Source of the DNA: Davidsoniella eucalypti | Taxonomy: Eukaryota; Ascomycota; Sordariomycetes; Microascales; Ceratocystidaceae | Assembly (NCBI GenBank): GCA_004009845.1 | Contig: RMBW01000036.1 | Span: 62,001 to 126,000 of the forward strand | Length of the DNA stretch: 64,000 bases | Direction of reading: 5' to 3' | Shown: positions 37,122-48,153 of the stretch, in pieces | How positions within the stretch are numbered: the stretch's first letter is position 1 | Layout of the letters: each line of letters starts with the position of its first letter | The notes under the pieces: generated by a model | Seen by the model: only the letters and a program-made list of their open reading frames with translations | The model's database searches: none | What the model was told of the DNA's origin: nothing | Program-made: the position numbers and the translations under genes

Positions 37122-37202
37122 ATATATGATTGGGGTTTCTTCATAGCTCTATAGCTCCATAAGATAAATGAATTAAAAAAATATATATATATATGATTGG
37201 GG
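37122..37202 (+). mobile_element. Short retroposon-like insertion with TSD (copy 4)
   Basis: A perfect 14-bp direct repeat (atatatgattgggg) at 37122-37135 and 37189-37202 flanks a 53-bp insert. The insert reads tttcttcatagctctatagc, then tccataagataaatgaatt, and ends in an A tail and AT dinucleotides. It lies inside the inverted-repeat element, just before its right arm. Confidence 0.75.
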
Positions 37203-40200
37203 ATATGGTGACAAAATAATGGATGGCACCTTTGCCAGCTGGCAGATTCTAAAGACCAAGTGAAAAGTACCTAATATTTTGTGGGGCCAAGTACCTTTTT
37301 GAAGACCCCCTGCAATTTGTGCTAAAGTCCCTCCCTACCTTATAGTTTTGTTTCTTCTCATACTTTTACTTTTTTCTGTTTTGAAAAGCTTTATATTCCA
37401 AGTTCAACTGCATGTTAATTGGTCAATACGGTGTTTCGTTCCTTTTTGTTCTTTTTTGTTGTCTGCATGGCAAACGGGAAGGAAATTACTGGACAAAATA
37501 TTGGCCAAACAACTCCCAAAAGGATAAAAAAGATAGAAACCAATAAGCATATGACGTTTGCCAATATGAATTTTATTTCAATATTCAAATATTGAGAAGG
37601 AAAAAAAGGGGACATAATGAACGCCATGGTAGCATCAAGGATTCCAAATGTGTTACATTAAAGTTGTATTCGAAGAAGAAAAAGAGTGCTAACGTTTTAT
37701 TATCCCGCCGCTTGTTATATTCCTTCCTTTACTACTGTGTACAACTATTTTGCTAGGATCAAAATAATGATTTTTTTTGTGTCCATGTAAGACGGTACAA
37801 ATACTACCTTTGTTGCAGGGAGACTTTTTTTTTTTTGCTTCGATTTCTTCTTTCCCCTTATCAAAGATTCATCAAGGTTAGTTCGAGGGGGAAAGAAAGG
37901 GTTACTTGGAAGGGAGTTAATGTTTTGCAAAATCTTAAACAACAACACTTGTAAAGAAAAAAAGAAAAGAAAAGTGCATCTTCAGCCGATATTGCTTATT
38001 TTTCTTTTCCGCTGCTAGCTAGGAGAAATGTTCTGTGTACAGATGTATATGTTGTCTCAGACATACACATTCGTCAATACTATAAGATTAAAATATACTT
38101 GAAGGGTAAGTTAGGCTAACAGTATAAAACAGGAGAGAAAGTTGTAGATCTAGACATGGCAACACCGTCATGATCTTATACAGGTAGAAAATTGACAGAG
38201 AAAGACGTGTTTGTCGGTGTGTACGAGCAAATTATTATTAGAACAGAGAAAAAAAAAAGAGCGAGGTCAGATGCTATTGTATTATTTTCGGCATTGTCAT
38301 GATGTGTCGGTGAAGATAAACATAGCACATTGAGTTCTAAGTATATGCTTGTCACATGATGCGAGGCTTTATATATATTTGTATAGTCAAGTGTTTTTTA
38401 TGATAGCCATCGGACTTGATGTCCCAATGACCACCATCTTTCTCGCCTTATGACTCATATATAGTTATGACTGCTGGTTAAATCTAGCATAAAGAAGAGT
38501 TTATATCTAAATCTGTGATGGATACCAGAACTGTGTCATGAAGAAAGCACAAAGTAACACGATGAAGCGAGGTGACTGAGTAATGGAATCGGGTTTTTTT
38601 TTTTTCTCTCAGAAGCCAAAAAAATATAAGGCAAAGCAAGCGGTTGTGTTACTATTTTATTTTCGCTTTAGGTCTGTTTTTATACCAGTCTGTATCTATT
38701 AGTATGTACACTGACAGGCGGGCAGTGCTTGTCGCAGATTATATTCGCCAAAGACAGTTGGGTGGGAAATGATTTCCCTTCAACCAAAGTAGTGTTTCCT
38801 TTTCTCTCTCTTGATTACTAATGACGCTGTTTCCCCGTCTCAATCAACTATTGTTGTGCTGTCGTTTGTATATATGTACTTGGGTTGATATCATCAAGGA
38901 TTGACCAGCTGTTGTTAGTAGATTGGCTGTAGAATCAAGTAGAGTTTGGTGTTCTTCTCTGGTTTTAAACTAACTATATCTTAACCTTTATTTTTGATAC
39001 GGTGAGGATGATCCAGAAAAGTGATCGGCAGTCCGTGGTCTGCCCAAGGAAATTTGGAAGGGGATGATCTGAAGGAGACGAGGGCTAGCGGATTGGTGGG
39101 TTAGTATCTTATAAACAGTCAGAAAGGCGAATAGTCAAAGATATGACACCGAAGCAAGGTTGTGTTAGCTGCAGGATTGGATGGGAAGGAATGTGCTTGT
39201 TATGAGTATCTAGTTTATGACATATGGTTTGAGCTATCATAAGTACATGACGGTAGTCAAAGGGAGACTGTTTACAGTGTATCTCCAACCTCATCTTATT
39301 GTTTGACCAAGCTACCTTAAAACAAGACAAAAGTGACTACAGTCGAACACACAGATATGTACTACTGTTATCTCAATATAGTGAAATTACATCTATGGTT
39401 AAACTGAAGATTTGGTCTGGTGGTTGGATATAAATATTAGAATAGCTGTCTTAAAGGAGATGCTAGATTCATATACATAGTTTATATAGTTTGGTAGCGA
39501 GAGAGATGCGGACGGGGCACATTAAGATTGATTTGCATGTTATGTACAGGCGGGATGGGCTATAGAAGACATCATAATAGGACAGTACGAAAGGCTACGA
39601 AGTACCTGGGATATAGAAGAGAGCAGGATGACGATGATTTACCAGTTGACAAAAAGGAAAAACAGCGGTAGCGTCAGCATGGTTTATCGTCTGCAGAGAA
39701 CCTCTTGTTATCTGGATAGGATTAAATCGATTTTGTCCCAAGGCCCCTGGAACAACACGATTCAGAGAAAGGCAAGAAAATAAATGAATTTTTGAAGAAA
39801 AAAAAGAAGAAAAAAGAAAGAAAACAAAGAAATTGGAAAAGAAAGGTTGGTTGGTGAAGTTGGACGCGGGCTCCAAGGCCAACGACGACGACTAATAAAT
39901 CACATTAAAGAATAAAGAACTGCAGAGGCCAAGGGTTTGTGACAAGAGAAGGGCGGTGATTCGATTGCATGAATTTCAAATGTCGCTTTGGCCATGGCCA
40001 GAAATAGGCGGCCACGCTATTTGTGACTACATACAATTACCGTCGATTTCTTTTTACTGGGGCTCTACGAATCATGGATACCAACATTCGTAAAAGTAGT
40101 GTTGGATGCCTCTTGAAGTTATGTTGCCAGTTGGGAGTCGACTAATATCGAATCGTGTGTCAAGTTAATTGTGCTAGCTTAGGAAGATAAAATGCTTACT

Positions 40201-40257
40201 AGGACCCCTAGTCGATAAGTGAACATCAAAGTGAGATCTGGTAGTGATTTTCGAAAA

Positions 40258-40281
40258 ACAAAAACAAAAACAAAAAAAAAA
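40258..40281. repeat. CAAAAA short tandem repeat
   Basis: About three units of acaaaa followed by a poly-A run, in gene-free DNA. Confidence 0.6.
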
Positions 40282-43165
40282 CACAAGAATAAGGGTGCAG
40301 TTGTCCATGCGGCTGCCAAATGTCACGTGCATAGCAGTACGTAGAAGTTATCGAGTTATTGCGGGAGCAGGAATAATGAATATGAAGTACAACTTACAGG
40401 GGTTGCGTTAGTTGAATACACTGTGGTTACAGCGCACCCACCTCGTCATGAAGCGTTTAAAGATCGACGACGTAGCATAGTATGAATGAGTTGTCAAAGC
40501 GGCTCTTGAAGTTGGACAGAAAATGTAATTAAGTCCTTCTTTATTCTTCTCCCCATATCTCTTTGTTTTGGACAAGGTCAGCACAGTCCGTTCCCCCCTC
40601 CCCTCCAGAGCAAGATTACAAGCCATTTCTTTCTTATTGTATTGCCCTCGTTTGAGTTCCCTTGCCCTGTTTGTGTCTGCTGCGCCTTCCATTCCAACAC
40701 CTTGTAGGACGTGTTGCGAAGATTAGAAGTACAAACGGCATTGGATGTGCTTTACCGGCCCCTCACTGTGCATTGAAGGGCGCCCCATCTATTTGCTATT
40801 TAGAACAATGTGTGTATTTTTGTTGCTTGCGTATTTAGTATAGTGACGATACGCAGACTTCGACAACGGGCTTCGTAGCTCGTCTTCAGCCTCATTAAAG
40901 CCATGAAGCTAGTTCCTGACGGGCTTCCACCTCGAAACAGTCTTGCCAGTACAGATCGTATATTGCCTCTACATGTCGTATCTTCCCGCTGCAAGCCTGG
41001 AGTCTGCGAGCTTTGTCTCCCGGTCTAAGAGTTGGGTTTCGAGGGCCAGCTTCAGCTTCTGGACGGGCCTCCCTGTGTCCTCATACTGGAACTCTAGCAC
41101 AAGACGTTGAACTTTGGCCTGTTTTCTGTTTGCTGTGACCGTCTTTGCTCCTGCTGCTTCGTCTCTGTCGATTCATTCGACTCCGTTGACACCGGCACCA
41201 TCTCGAATGCTAGACTCGCTATACAAATCTGGTTTCTTTTGTTTTCTCGCTCCCAAAAATGGTGAGCGCCTCCTTGGCCGAAGACCCCTGGCAATGTTCA
41301 TGAATTGAATACAATAATCCTTCCTTGTCTGGCCTTGCCTGCGTTTTCTGCCCATCCCACACTTATGCCTGGCTTTGGAGTGCCTGCCACGCCACTTCCA
41401 CTCTGTCTATGCTTCTTCTAGTCTTACGGGGAAAGCAGCACTTATCGTTGAACCGCTGCTAATACACTACTGCGTTCTGAACCGGTTGAGCAACAAAACA
41501 TCAAGCCTTCGCACTTCTCCTATTTCCTTCCCGCTTCTTCTCCCCTCCTTTTTCGTCTTTTCTTGTGCCCTCTTTCCTTTTTGTATCTTCTCTTCAATTA
41601 GCTGCTTTGCTCTTATTCCGCCCCTCATTGTAAGCAGAACATCACGCAGGCAAATCATACTAAGAAGTCGCAGCATCGCCGCAAACACAAAACGTGGCGC
41701 CCTCGATCCCGCTGCAACAGCTCAAAGTGTGCCTGATTTCCTTTTTGCTGCTTCTGGACCTGCCGTCTTGTACCGAAGTAGAACGCAGACCGAAAGAGCA
41801 GCTGCCCAGTACAGCTGCTGGTGTTGCTGTATTTTGCACAATATAGTGCAGTTCACTCTTTTTTTCTCGTTGATTCGCAATATCTTTGTGCTGCGCCGAG
41901 CCAATTTGGCAACTGCTTATTCTATTCTCCCATTATCCTATTGCCCTTCGCTACGCTACGTTCCTTCCTGGGCTGCTGTGCCACGCCTTCCTCTCAGGCT
42001 CTTTAATTTATCCCGCCGCCTAAAAAGCCACAGTCGGGTTTTTTCTTCTTTTTAATTTTACATTTTTCTTTTCTTTTTCTTTGGGATTATCTTCCGTTTT
42101 CTGCTTAGCATATCGATTTTCTTCAACGACCATCTACGAATTGCAAGATATCCATTGTTTGTTTCTGTTTTAGTATTTCAATATAACGACGACCTTTGCC
42201 CCCGACGACCCTTTCTGACTCTTGCGATCCGCCGCTCCGCTCACTGATTCTGTCTTTTGATCCCGCCTACAACTAGCCCGCCAATCAATCCACCAGTTGT
42301 CTACATACAGGCTTCACTATTGCTACACTGTTGATACACCGAATCGCTTGCACCCGCTTCTGCATCTTCGGGCTTCACACACTGTCTGACTGCCTTGCAC
42401 CTGTTTCTCCCAATTCAGAATCTGCAAGAACACATCAACTTCGTTGTCTCGCCCGGACTCTTGCTACAGAATCATCTCGTGTTCTCTGTCTGCAGTTCTG
42501 GCCTCGACCTCTCCCTTTCCAGTAACGGAAGCACCGTCTGCTCGCTGCCCGAAGCATCGTCTCGCCATCATCACCAACACTTCAGCCGAGAATAGGCTTC
42601 CAACCGCCTGCTTCTGCTGCCAATACTACTGCTTATCCGTTGTCAACTTACGTGGTAGCCCCTGCAGCTCCTGCACGAATCTGCACAACCACCATCTCTT
42701 CCGCAACTAGAAAATAGAAAATCACCCGACGCCTGTCGTTGGCCCGAATTATCTAATTTTTCGTTTGCTCAGATAGCAGTATAAGTCGAGACGCCCAATA
42801 CTGTGTAAAACGGCTCGATTCTAGGGCACGACCATAACATCGCCTTTTGCCGTCCTCTCTGATTTATTGTGTCGAAGTAGGTCCAGCGTCACGCAGAATC
42901 GCCGGCCTTTGCTTTCTTTCCCCACGGAACGCGCTATTTAAGACGCCATCAAGCTGCCTTTGCTGCTGCTTTGTCCCTTTTCCCTTTAACAATCAATATT
43001 GTCCTTGATGCCGGTGTAACGACACACCATTGTCGTTCATCGGCGTCTATTTTCTTTCTTTGGAGTATCTTGCGCTGCATATATCCAGGACATTATATCA
43101 TTTTTTATCACTACACACGAACTCCATTTTACACACACATATAGTATATACATATTAGAGTAGCT

Positions 43166-44311
43166 ATGGCTCTAGCAACCGGTGTCCAGTCGCTCGTGTT
43201 CTACGTGCTGGCCTGCACGCCATGCTACCAAGTGTCTGCCATGCGCCAGGAGAAGAAGAAGGCGAAGAGAGACCAAAGGGCACGTGCAATCCTTGAGAAA
43301 GAGAACCCAGACATGTATATGCACCCATTACCACAACAGACAAACGCATTCTGGTCAGAAGAGATCAAGCTCGGCCCATCATTCAACAAGAACGCCGCTC
43401 CATCAGAAAAGTCACGAGCTCTCCTTGTCAGTTCTGGAAAAGATAGCATATCAGGGTCGACGACACGAACAGGAACCGCTGCGTCAGGCTTGAATCCATT
43501 TGAGAGCAGTTCGGATACTGCTCTTGATAGCGTTGTAGATGCCGAGTCAAATTATAAAAAGACTCGCTATGAGCGTATAGAGGAGGAGATCTGGGGCTAC
43601 GAGCTTCTCGGCAAGGTGGGTGATGCCGTATCCAATGTAGGCAAGAATGTGTCACATGCTGGCAAAAAGATGAGCGTCGTGCTCGGTATCGACAAGAACC
43701 AGGTCATTGATAAGAGCGACGACGATGATGACTTCCGCATGCCTCGCAATCCTCCCGTCAACGACTACCACCCACCCATTGTCACCAACCGTCCCACCAA
43801 GCGCGCTTACCAATGGATGCTTCAGCCTCCTCCACCGGCCAAGTTCATGGACGGCCGCAGCACCGTCTCGCGCGCTCCTAGCACGGCTAGTGTCGGAACC
43901 GTCAGAACTAACGGTACGCGGTCTACCCACCGCCGCAAGAACGGTGGATCAAGGCACGGTCAAGACTCGGTGCCTTCAACGCCGACCAACCCTCGCGCCA
44001 ACATGTCTGAGGCTGATCTTATCAACACCGTCATTGGTCAGCCCAAGAGCCGCGCCGAACTAATGAACAGCTCAGAGAGTAACGACTCTGGCTCATCATC
44101 AGATATCGAAGTGGTTAAGCAGAGACGCCGTAGAGTGCGTTCCAACACTACTAAGGATATCGAGGCCAGCATCGCCTCGGATGACAACAGTTTAAATTTT
44201 TCACGATCTCGTTCATCTCGTCAGTCCCGCCGTGCTAGGAGCCCAAAGGCCTACGAGATGCAGCCACCCATGAGCAATGCCATGCCCGTCCTCCCTCACA
44301 TTGTCGTGTAA
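43166..44311 (+). CDS. Conserved filamentous-fungal protein of unknown function
   Basis: This is a single exon of 381 aa. The N terminus (MALATGVQSLVFYVLACTPCYQVSA) is hydrophobic and looks like a signal peptide or anchor. It is followed by a strongly basic helix (RQEKKKAKRDQRARAILEKE) and NPDMYMHPLPQQTNAFWSEEI. I recall this N-terminal arrangement from uncharacterised proteins of other Pezizomycotina, but I know no function. Residues about 130-155 contain TRYERIEEEIWGYELLGKVG. The remainder is low-complexity, Ser/Arg/Pro-rich, with QPPPPAKFMDGRSTVSRAPS and an RS-like end (SRSRSSRQSRRARSPKAYEM). This is probably disordered and a phosphorylation target. The ATG is the first in the frame and the long C/T-rich upstream stretch fits a leader. 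Confidence 0.8.
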   Translation: MALATGVQSLVFYVLACTPCYQVSAMRQEKKKAKRDQRARAILEKENPDMYMHPLPQQTNAFWSEEIKLGPSFNKNAAPSEKSRALLVSSGKDSISGSTTRTGTAASGLNPFESSSDTALDSVVDAESNYKKTRYERIEEEIWGYELLGKVGDAVSNVGKNVSHAGKKMSVVLGIDKNQVIDKSDDDDDFRMPRNPPVNDYHPPIVTNRPTKRAYQWMLQPPPPAKFMDGRSTVSRAPSTASVGTVRTNGTRSTHRRKNGGSRHGQDSVPSTPTNPRANMSEADLINTVIGQPKSRAELMNSSESNDSGSSSDIEVVKQRRRRVRSNTTKDIEASIASDDNSLNFSRSRSSRQSRRARSPKAYEMQPPMSNAMPVLPHIVV

Positions 44312-45068
44312 GCTTGTAGTAGAGCTACTATATCGGCTATCAGCTTCTATTATGTGATTACAACACATAACACATATCTTTTCATTCTGTTGTCTATACC
44401 TGTTTCCTTTTTCTTCTTCTTTCTGGGTTGGGACATTCTGTTTTCTCGTTTTCTAGCATTTTTACATGAAGCCATTCATTCGTTTTTTGGAGTTTTCTTT
44501 CTAGCGACTGCTCTTTCTCTTGCTTCTGCATATTGCTCTCCCTTATCTCTCTATTCCATGTTTCCCCCCTTCTCCCTTTTATTTTCTGGGTCATTGGCAT
44601 CAAAGTTATTCTTAGTGGTGTTGGCGTTGGGTCAGGTTTCTTTGATTTGTTAACTTGTTTCCTCGTTTGTTTCCGTACGCGGTAAAACATGTGGTTTTTG
44701 CACATTTTTATTTATTTATATAGTTGTTGTTGTTTATTGCTTTTCTAATATCGACATACTAAGTTATGGTCTTCGATGTGTGGATTCATCATTTTTTTGG
44801 TCCATCAATATCTGTCGGTCTAGACTCTTTTTTAAAAGCCAATATTAGCAGCCTTGGATTCTAGGGCGTTGTCTTATACACATACTATACAAGTCCACCT
44901 AATTCGTTGTGCTGTCTTTACCAAAACCTTTGTTGAATTATTTTTATTGTATTCGTGACTTCATTATTCGCTCCAAGTGTGTCGTACTCGTTACTTTATG
45001 TTGTTCTTTTGTTAAATTATCACGCCGGTGGAGCGTGTTCTCCTGGTATCTAATATATTGTGTTATTA
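44312..45068. other. Convergent intergenic region
   Basis: T-rich sequence between the 3' ends of the gene ending at 44311 (+) and the gene ending at 45069 (-). No gene is seen. Confidence 0.7.
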
Positions 45069-45725
45069 TTACAAGTGGTAGCCATCGCCATTTGTTTCGG
45101 CTTCGAGTTCAGCCAAGCGTTGTTGAAGCTGTCGTTCGAGTTCTTCGGCGTCCCGAAGGGGACCAGTATTTCTAGATGTGTCGCCTGTTGAATCCATACG
45201 TAGCTGGCCGCCTGATATAGTGCCGATCTGGAACGTGCCATCAGTCCATGCGGAGTGCTGACCGAGCGATGAATCCCCAGCATGGCCAACGCCATTTTGT
45301 GTTGGTGGCTCCCGAGACGAAGAAGCGATACCATTGACTCCGCTAACACCGTTCGCAGCAGGCGTAGGAGCATTATCAGGCCCATCCATTCCGGCACTAC
45401 CATCCACGGGGACTAGGTTCGAAGCCTTATCGAAGTCGTCCCAGGAAACACCGCGGCCTTCAATCTCACTACGGATCAAATCGATGCGCTCTTGCATACG
45501 GGCAATGACAGCTTGGTTCTCCGTGATGGCGTCGGCACAGACTTCGTCGGGCGGCGTGGCTTTGGCAAAGGGCTCTAGTTGGGCGTTGGACGAGAGTAGG
45601 TGGGCGATGGAGTTGCGGATCTCGAGCACTTTGAGGAGGAGTGTGGGCTGAGTGAGTTCGGTGATGGCTTCGGCAAAGCGCCCGGGGGTGATAGGCGTGG
45701 TGTCGGCAGATAGATTGGTAGCCAT
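45069..45725 (-). CDS. Small acidic protein, possible Tma17/Adc17-like chaperone
   Basis: This is a single exon of 218 aa starting at the ATG at 45725 (MATNLSADTTPITPGRF). An in-frame extension upstream exists but lies in AT-rich promoter DNA. Residues 15 to about 95 form the conserved part: RFAEAITELTQPTLLLKVLE, then IRNSIAHLLSSNAQLEPF and DAITENQAVIARMQERIDLI. Two predicted helices separated by a short loop match the layout of yeast Tma17/Adc17 (an N-terminal helix, an ExxNSIxHLxxSNxxL helix, then a RENExxxxxxNERVDxL-like helix). Tma17 is a stress-induced assembly chaperone of the proteasome 19S base. The C-terminal half is Gly/Ser/Pro-rich and ends with a short coiled coil (ELERQLQQRLAELEAE). 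The family match is from memory of the pattern, not from a search. Confidence 0.6.
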   Translation of the reverse strand: MATNLSADTTPITPGRFAEAITELTQPTLLLKVLEIRNSIAHLLSSNAQLEPFAKATPPDEVCADAITENQAVIARMQERIDLIRSEIEGRGVSWDDFDKASNLVPVDGSAGMDGPDNAPTPAANGVSGVNGIASSSREPPTQNGVGHAGDSSLGQHSAWTDGTFQIGTISGGQLRMDSTGDTSRNTGPLRDAEELERQLQQRLAELEAETNGDGYHL

Positions 45726-46293
45726 AGTTGCGAATGGTTGGCGATTGGTAGTTCGACTGACTGGATTGTTGTAGTGAAAATGGCAATGTGATAAGATAAG
45801 AAATCTATTCGTATACAAGGCTGATAAACACGATATTTCTATTGAGGCTATTGCTCTCTTCAATCTCACAACACCATTGCACTTGCCTAGGCTTAGGAAG
45901 GTGGTTTGGTGGGGTTGTACTTTAGGCACACCCCCGCCGTGGGGCAAATAGCCTTGCTTGAATGTTCAGGGTTACCAAAACCAATCAAGGCCCTCGTTAC
46001 TAATTAATTTTTTTCGTCATGATACTTTCCTTGAGTCGTTTTGCTTTGATTAGCACACGCTCGACAATGAGCTAGAATTGGCTCTTGATTTCAACTTAAT
46101 TATTTTCTCTCTCGCCCGTCTTCTATGTGAAGCCCGACTGAGCCTACTGACAAAGTAGCCGCTATCTTCTCTCTATAGCCTCACCTATCAGGCCCGATAT
46201 CTCGACCAAGGCCCTCAGTGGCCGCCCCGCCATTGGCGAAAGCCTACATATATCCAATAAATCGCTCTACGTCACTGGTTACTGCGTCAGACT
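45726..46293. promoter_or_regulatory. Divergent promoter between the Tma17-like and rhomboid genes
   Basis: 568 bp separate the two start codons. The C/T-rich stretch at about 46.09-46.25 kb is probably the rhomboid leader. No factor site is assigned. Confidence 0.5.
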
Positions 46294-48153
46294 ATGAGTC
46301 TGTTTGTCCTGCCCGCCTCGTCGGTGGCTGCGGCTGGACGCTTGTGTTTGCGGGCTAGCACGTCGAGGGTTAGTGCTTCTAGGGTTAGCTCTTCGAGCTG
46401 CCGCCATGCCGCACAGCAGCGCAGTCTAGCTGAACCTTCTATACGGCTATTCTCGACATCTCCGACTGTAACCGGCTCTTACAATGCTTCGCTTCGGGGC
46501 AGCCGGAATCCGTTGACGGCAGCTCGCATGCAATGGTCCCGCACATCCGGACCTAGTACCATGATAGGCCAACGCCGGAGCCTCTGGGGCGACAATGACC
46601 TCGTCACCATGTACGAGATGCTACCGGCTGATTATAGGGATGCAGTTGGCCTTCCGTTCCGAAAAACCGAGCTAAGCACGGCAGAATCTCTCAAGATGTT
46701 TGGAGCCGCCTTGACAGTCGGATCGGCGAACGAGCTGCTTTGCATCTTACATGGACGACGTGTCGCAGGTACTCTGGACGATCCAGCATACCACATCAAC
46801 ACCGTAATGTTCACACCACCTCAGATTGCAACCGCGTTGGAGTTCTTACGTCGCACTATCCCAGTCGACGAGACTCTCAACGCCGGTCTGCGTGCCCAGG
46901 ATGAACTTGAGCAGTTGGAACGCCAGATGGCCAAGGAAGCCAAGCTGGCTGCTGATGCTAGAAGGAAACCCAAGATTGCCAATGCCAATGCCAATGCCAC
47001 TGCCAATACACCTACTGAAATTGCCCCCTTTGACCCAGCTAGTGTCGAGGTCAAGCCCGACCCCGTCTATGGATACAGCAAGTTTGACGAAATGCGCGCC
47101 CATAACAAAGCCCGCGCCGACGCCGAGAGACAACGCCTGGAAGCTGAAGAGGCTGCCCGACCCCAACCTGAACTTGGAACTCTGCAGGAATACGTACAGA
47201 CTGGCACTATGACTGCCACCTCGCCTGAAATGCAAAAGTGGGTGGCCAAGGCCACTGTTAGTGACCTAGAAGACGCTCCCGACACCTCCAAGTTCAACCG
47301 CGTTATGCCGTCGATCACGGTCGCTGCGCTATTTCTGGCTGGTTGTGTAGGCTTTTCGCTTGTGTACGAGGCTCCGCCTCTCGAGAACCGCTTTCTCCTA
47401 GACTTGCGCCCCGCCACGGCCTGCGTCGGTGCCATCATTGCTCTTAACGCAGCCGTGTATATGGGTTGGCGTATCCCGCCGCTATGGGGCTTCATGAACC
47501 GCTACTTCATCATGGTTATGGGTCTCCCGCGGCCGATTGCGATTCTTCTGGCACCTTTCTCGCAGAGCTCATTCTCGCACTTGCTGGGTAACATGGCTAC
47601 GCTGTACTTCTTCGGTCCACGACTTCACGACGATTTAGGCCGTGGCAACTTCCTTGCGCTGTACTTTGGATGCGGTGTCATGGGCTATGTTGCGTCGCTG
47701 CTATGGCATCCCGTTAATGTGGCGTCCCTAGGTGCCTCCTGCGCTGTGTTTGGTGTGATGAGTGCCTATTTCTGGCTACACCGCTTCGACTGCTTCAAAA
47801 TCCTTCACTTACCTCCAAGCCCCATGGAGGGCGTACCGGGTCTCGTCTTTTTAGCCTTGATTATTGCCCTGCATATCAGCGCTTCTATGAGTAGCAGCAA
47901 GGCCGTAGCTAGACTCGATCTTGCTTCGCACTGGGGAGGCATCCTAACAGGAATGGCTGGTGTTCAGGCAATGGAAGTGTATGGACGCACTAATGGTTAT
48001 CTCACTAAGGAAGGGCGGTTTAGAAGAGGCTCACCCCCTGCCAACGTGGAAGGAGCTGGTGAGGACGAGGATGTGGCCGGCGAGACACCGCAAAGCAAGT
48101 GGCATAAGCAGACCGAGTCGATCGAAATTCTGACTGGCGAGAAGGCAGTCTAA
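46294..48153 (+). CDS. pcp1: Mitochondrial rhomboid protease (Pcp1/PARL type)
   Basis: This is an inner-membrane serine protease that, in yeast, cleaves Mgm1 (mitochondrial fusion) and cytochrome c peroxidase. It is a single exon of 619 aa. The N terminus is Arg/Ser/Ala-rich without acidic residues (VAAAGRLCLRASTSRVSASR), a likely presequence. A charged coiled-coil-like region follows (about 200-290). The rhomboid core begins after residue 340. Visible motifs are HLLGNMATLYFFG (H429, N433, the loop and oxyanion residues), GASCAVFGV with nucleophile S482, and ASHWGGILTGM with catalytic H546. Both residues of the Ser-His dyad are present, so it should be active. The C-terminal tail is hydrophilic. 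The gene is longer than yeast Pcp1 (346 aa), mainly from the N-terminal extension, as seen in other filamentous fungi. The ATG at 46294 is the first that includes the presequence. Confidence 0.92.
   Translation: MSLFVLPASSVAAAGRLCLRASTSRVSASRVSSSSCRHAAQQRSLAEPSIRLFSTSPTVTGSYNASLRGSRNPLTAARMQWSRTSGPSTMIGQRRSLWGDNDLVTMYEMLPADYRDAVGLPFRKTELSTAESLKMFGAALTVGSANELLCILHGRRVAGTLDDPAYHINTVMFTPPQIATALEFLRRTIPVDETLNAGLRAQDELEQLERQMAKEAKLAADARRKPKIANANANATANTPTEIAPFDPASVEVKPDPVYGYSKFDEMRAHNKARADAERQRLEAEEAARPQPELGTLQEYVQTGTMTATSPEMQKWVAKATVSDLEDAPDTSKFNRVMPSITVAALFLAGCVGFSLVYEAPPLENRFLLDLRPATACVGAIIALNAAVYMGWRIPPLWGFMNRYFIMVMGLPRPIAILLAPFSQSSFSHLLGNMATLYFFGPRLHDDLGRGNFLALYFGCGVMGYVASLLWHPVNVASLGASCAVFGVMSAYFWLHRFDCFKILHLPPSPMEGVPGLVFLALIIALHISASMSSSKAVARLDLASHWGGILTGMAGVQAMEVYGRTNGYLTKEGRFRRGSPPANVEGAGEDEDVAGETPQSKWHKQTESIEILTGEKAV

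Larger units (their letters stand above)
36672..37330. mobile_element. Non-autonomous inverted-repeat element (MITE-like)
   Basis: The left arm at 36672-36766 is the reverse complement of the right arm at 37234-37330, at roughly 80% identity by eye. Shared landmarks are gccagctggcag, aagtgaa-agtac, aagtacc followed by T-run and gaag, and atttgtgc at the outer end. The whole is about 659 bp and encodes nothing. I could not define a flanking target duplication. A decayed DNA transposon, a MITE, or a nearby inverted duplication would all fit. Confidence 0.55.
34596..43165. other. 8.6-kb gene-poor region
   Basis: I find no supportable coding sequence between 34.6 and about 41 kb. It contains an inverted-repeat element with short retroposon-like copies (36672-37330) and many homopolymer tracts. 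From about 41.1 to 43.16 kb the plus strand is C/T-rich. This may be a very long or spliced leader and promoter of the gene at 43166. A 226-codon open frame ending at 42055 lies in this compositionally biased stretch and has no domain signal. Confidence 0.6.

Noticed and set aside
41375..42055. 226-codon open frame (+) in the pyrimidine-rich zone
   Set aside because: Explained by C/T bias (few stop codons); no domain. A leader or upstream exon is more likely.
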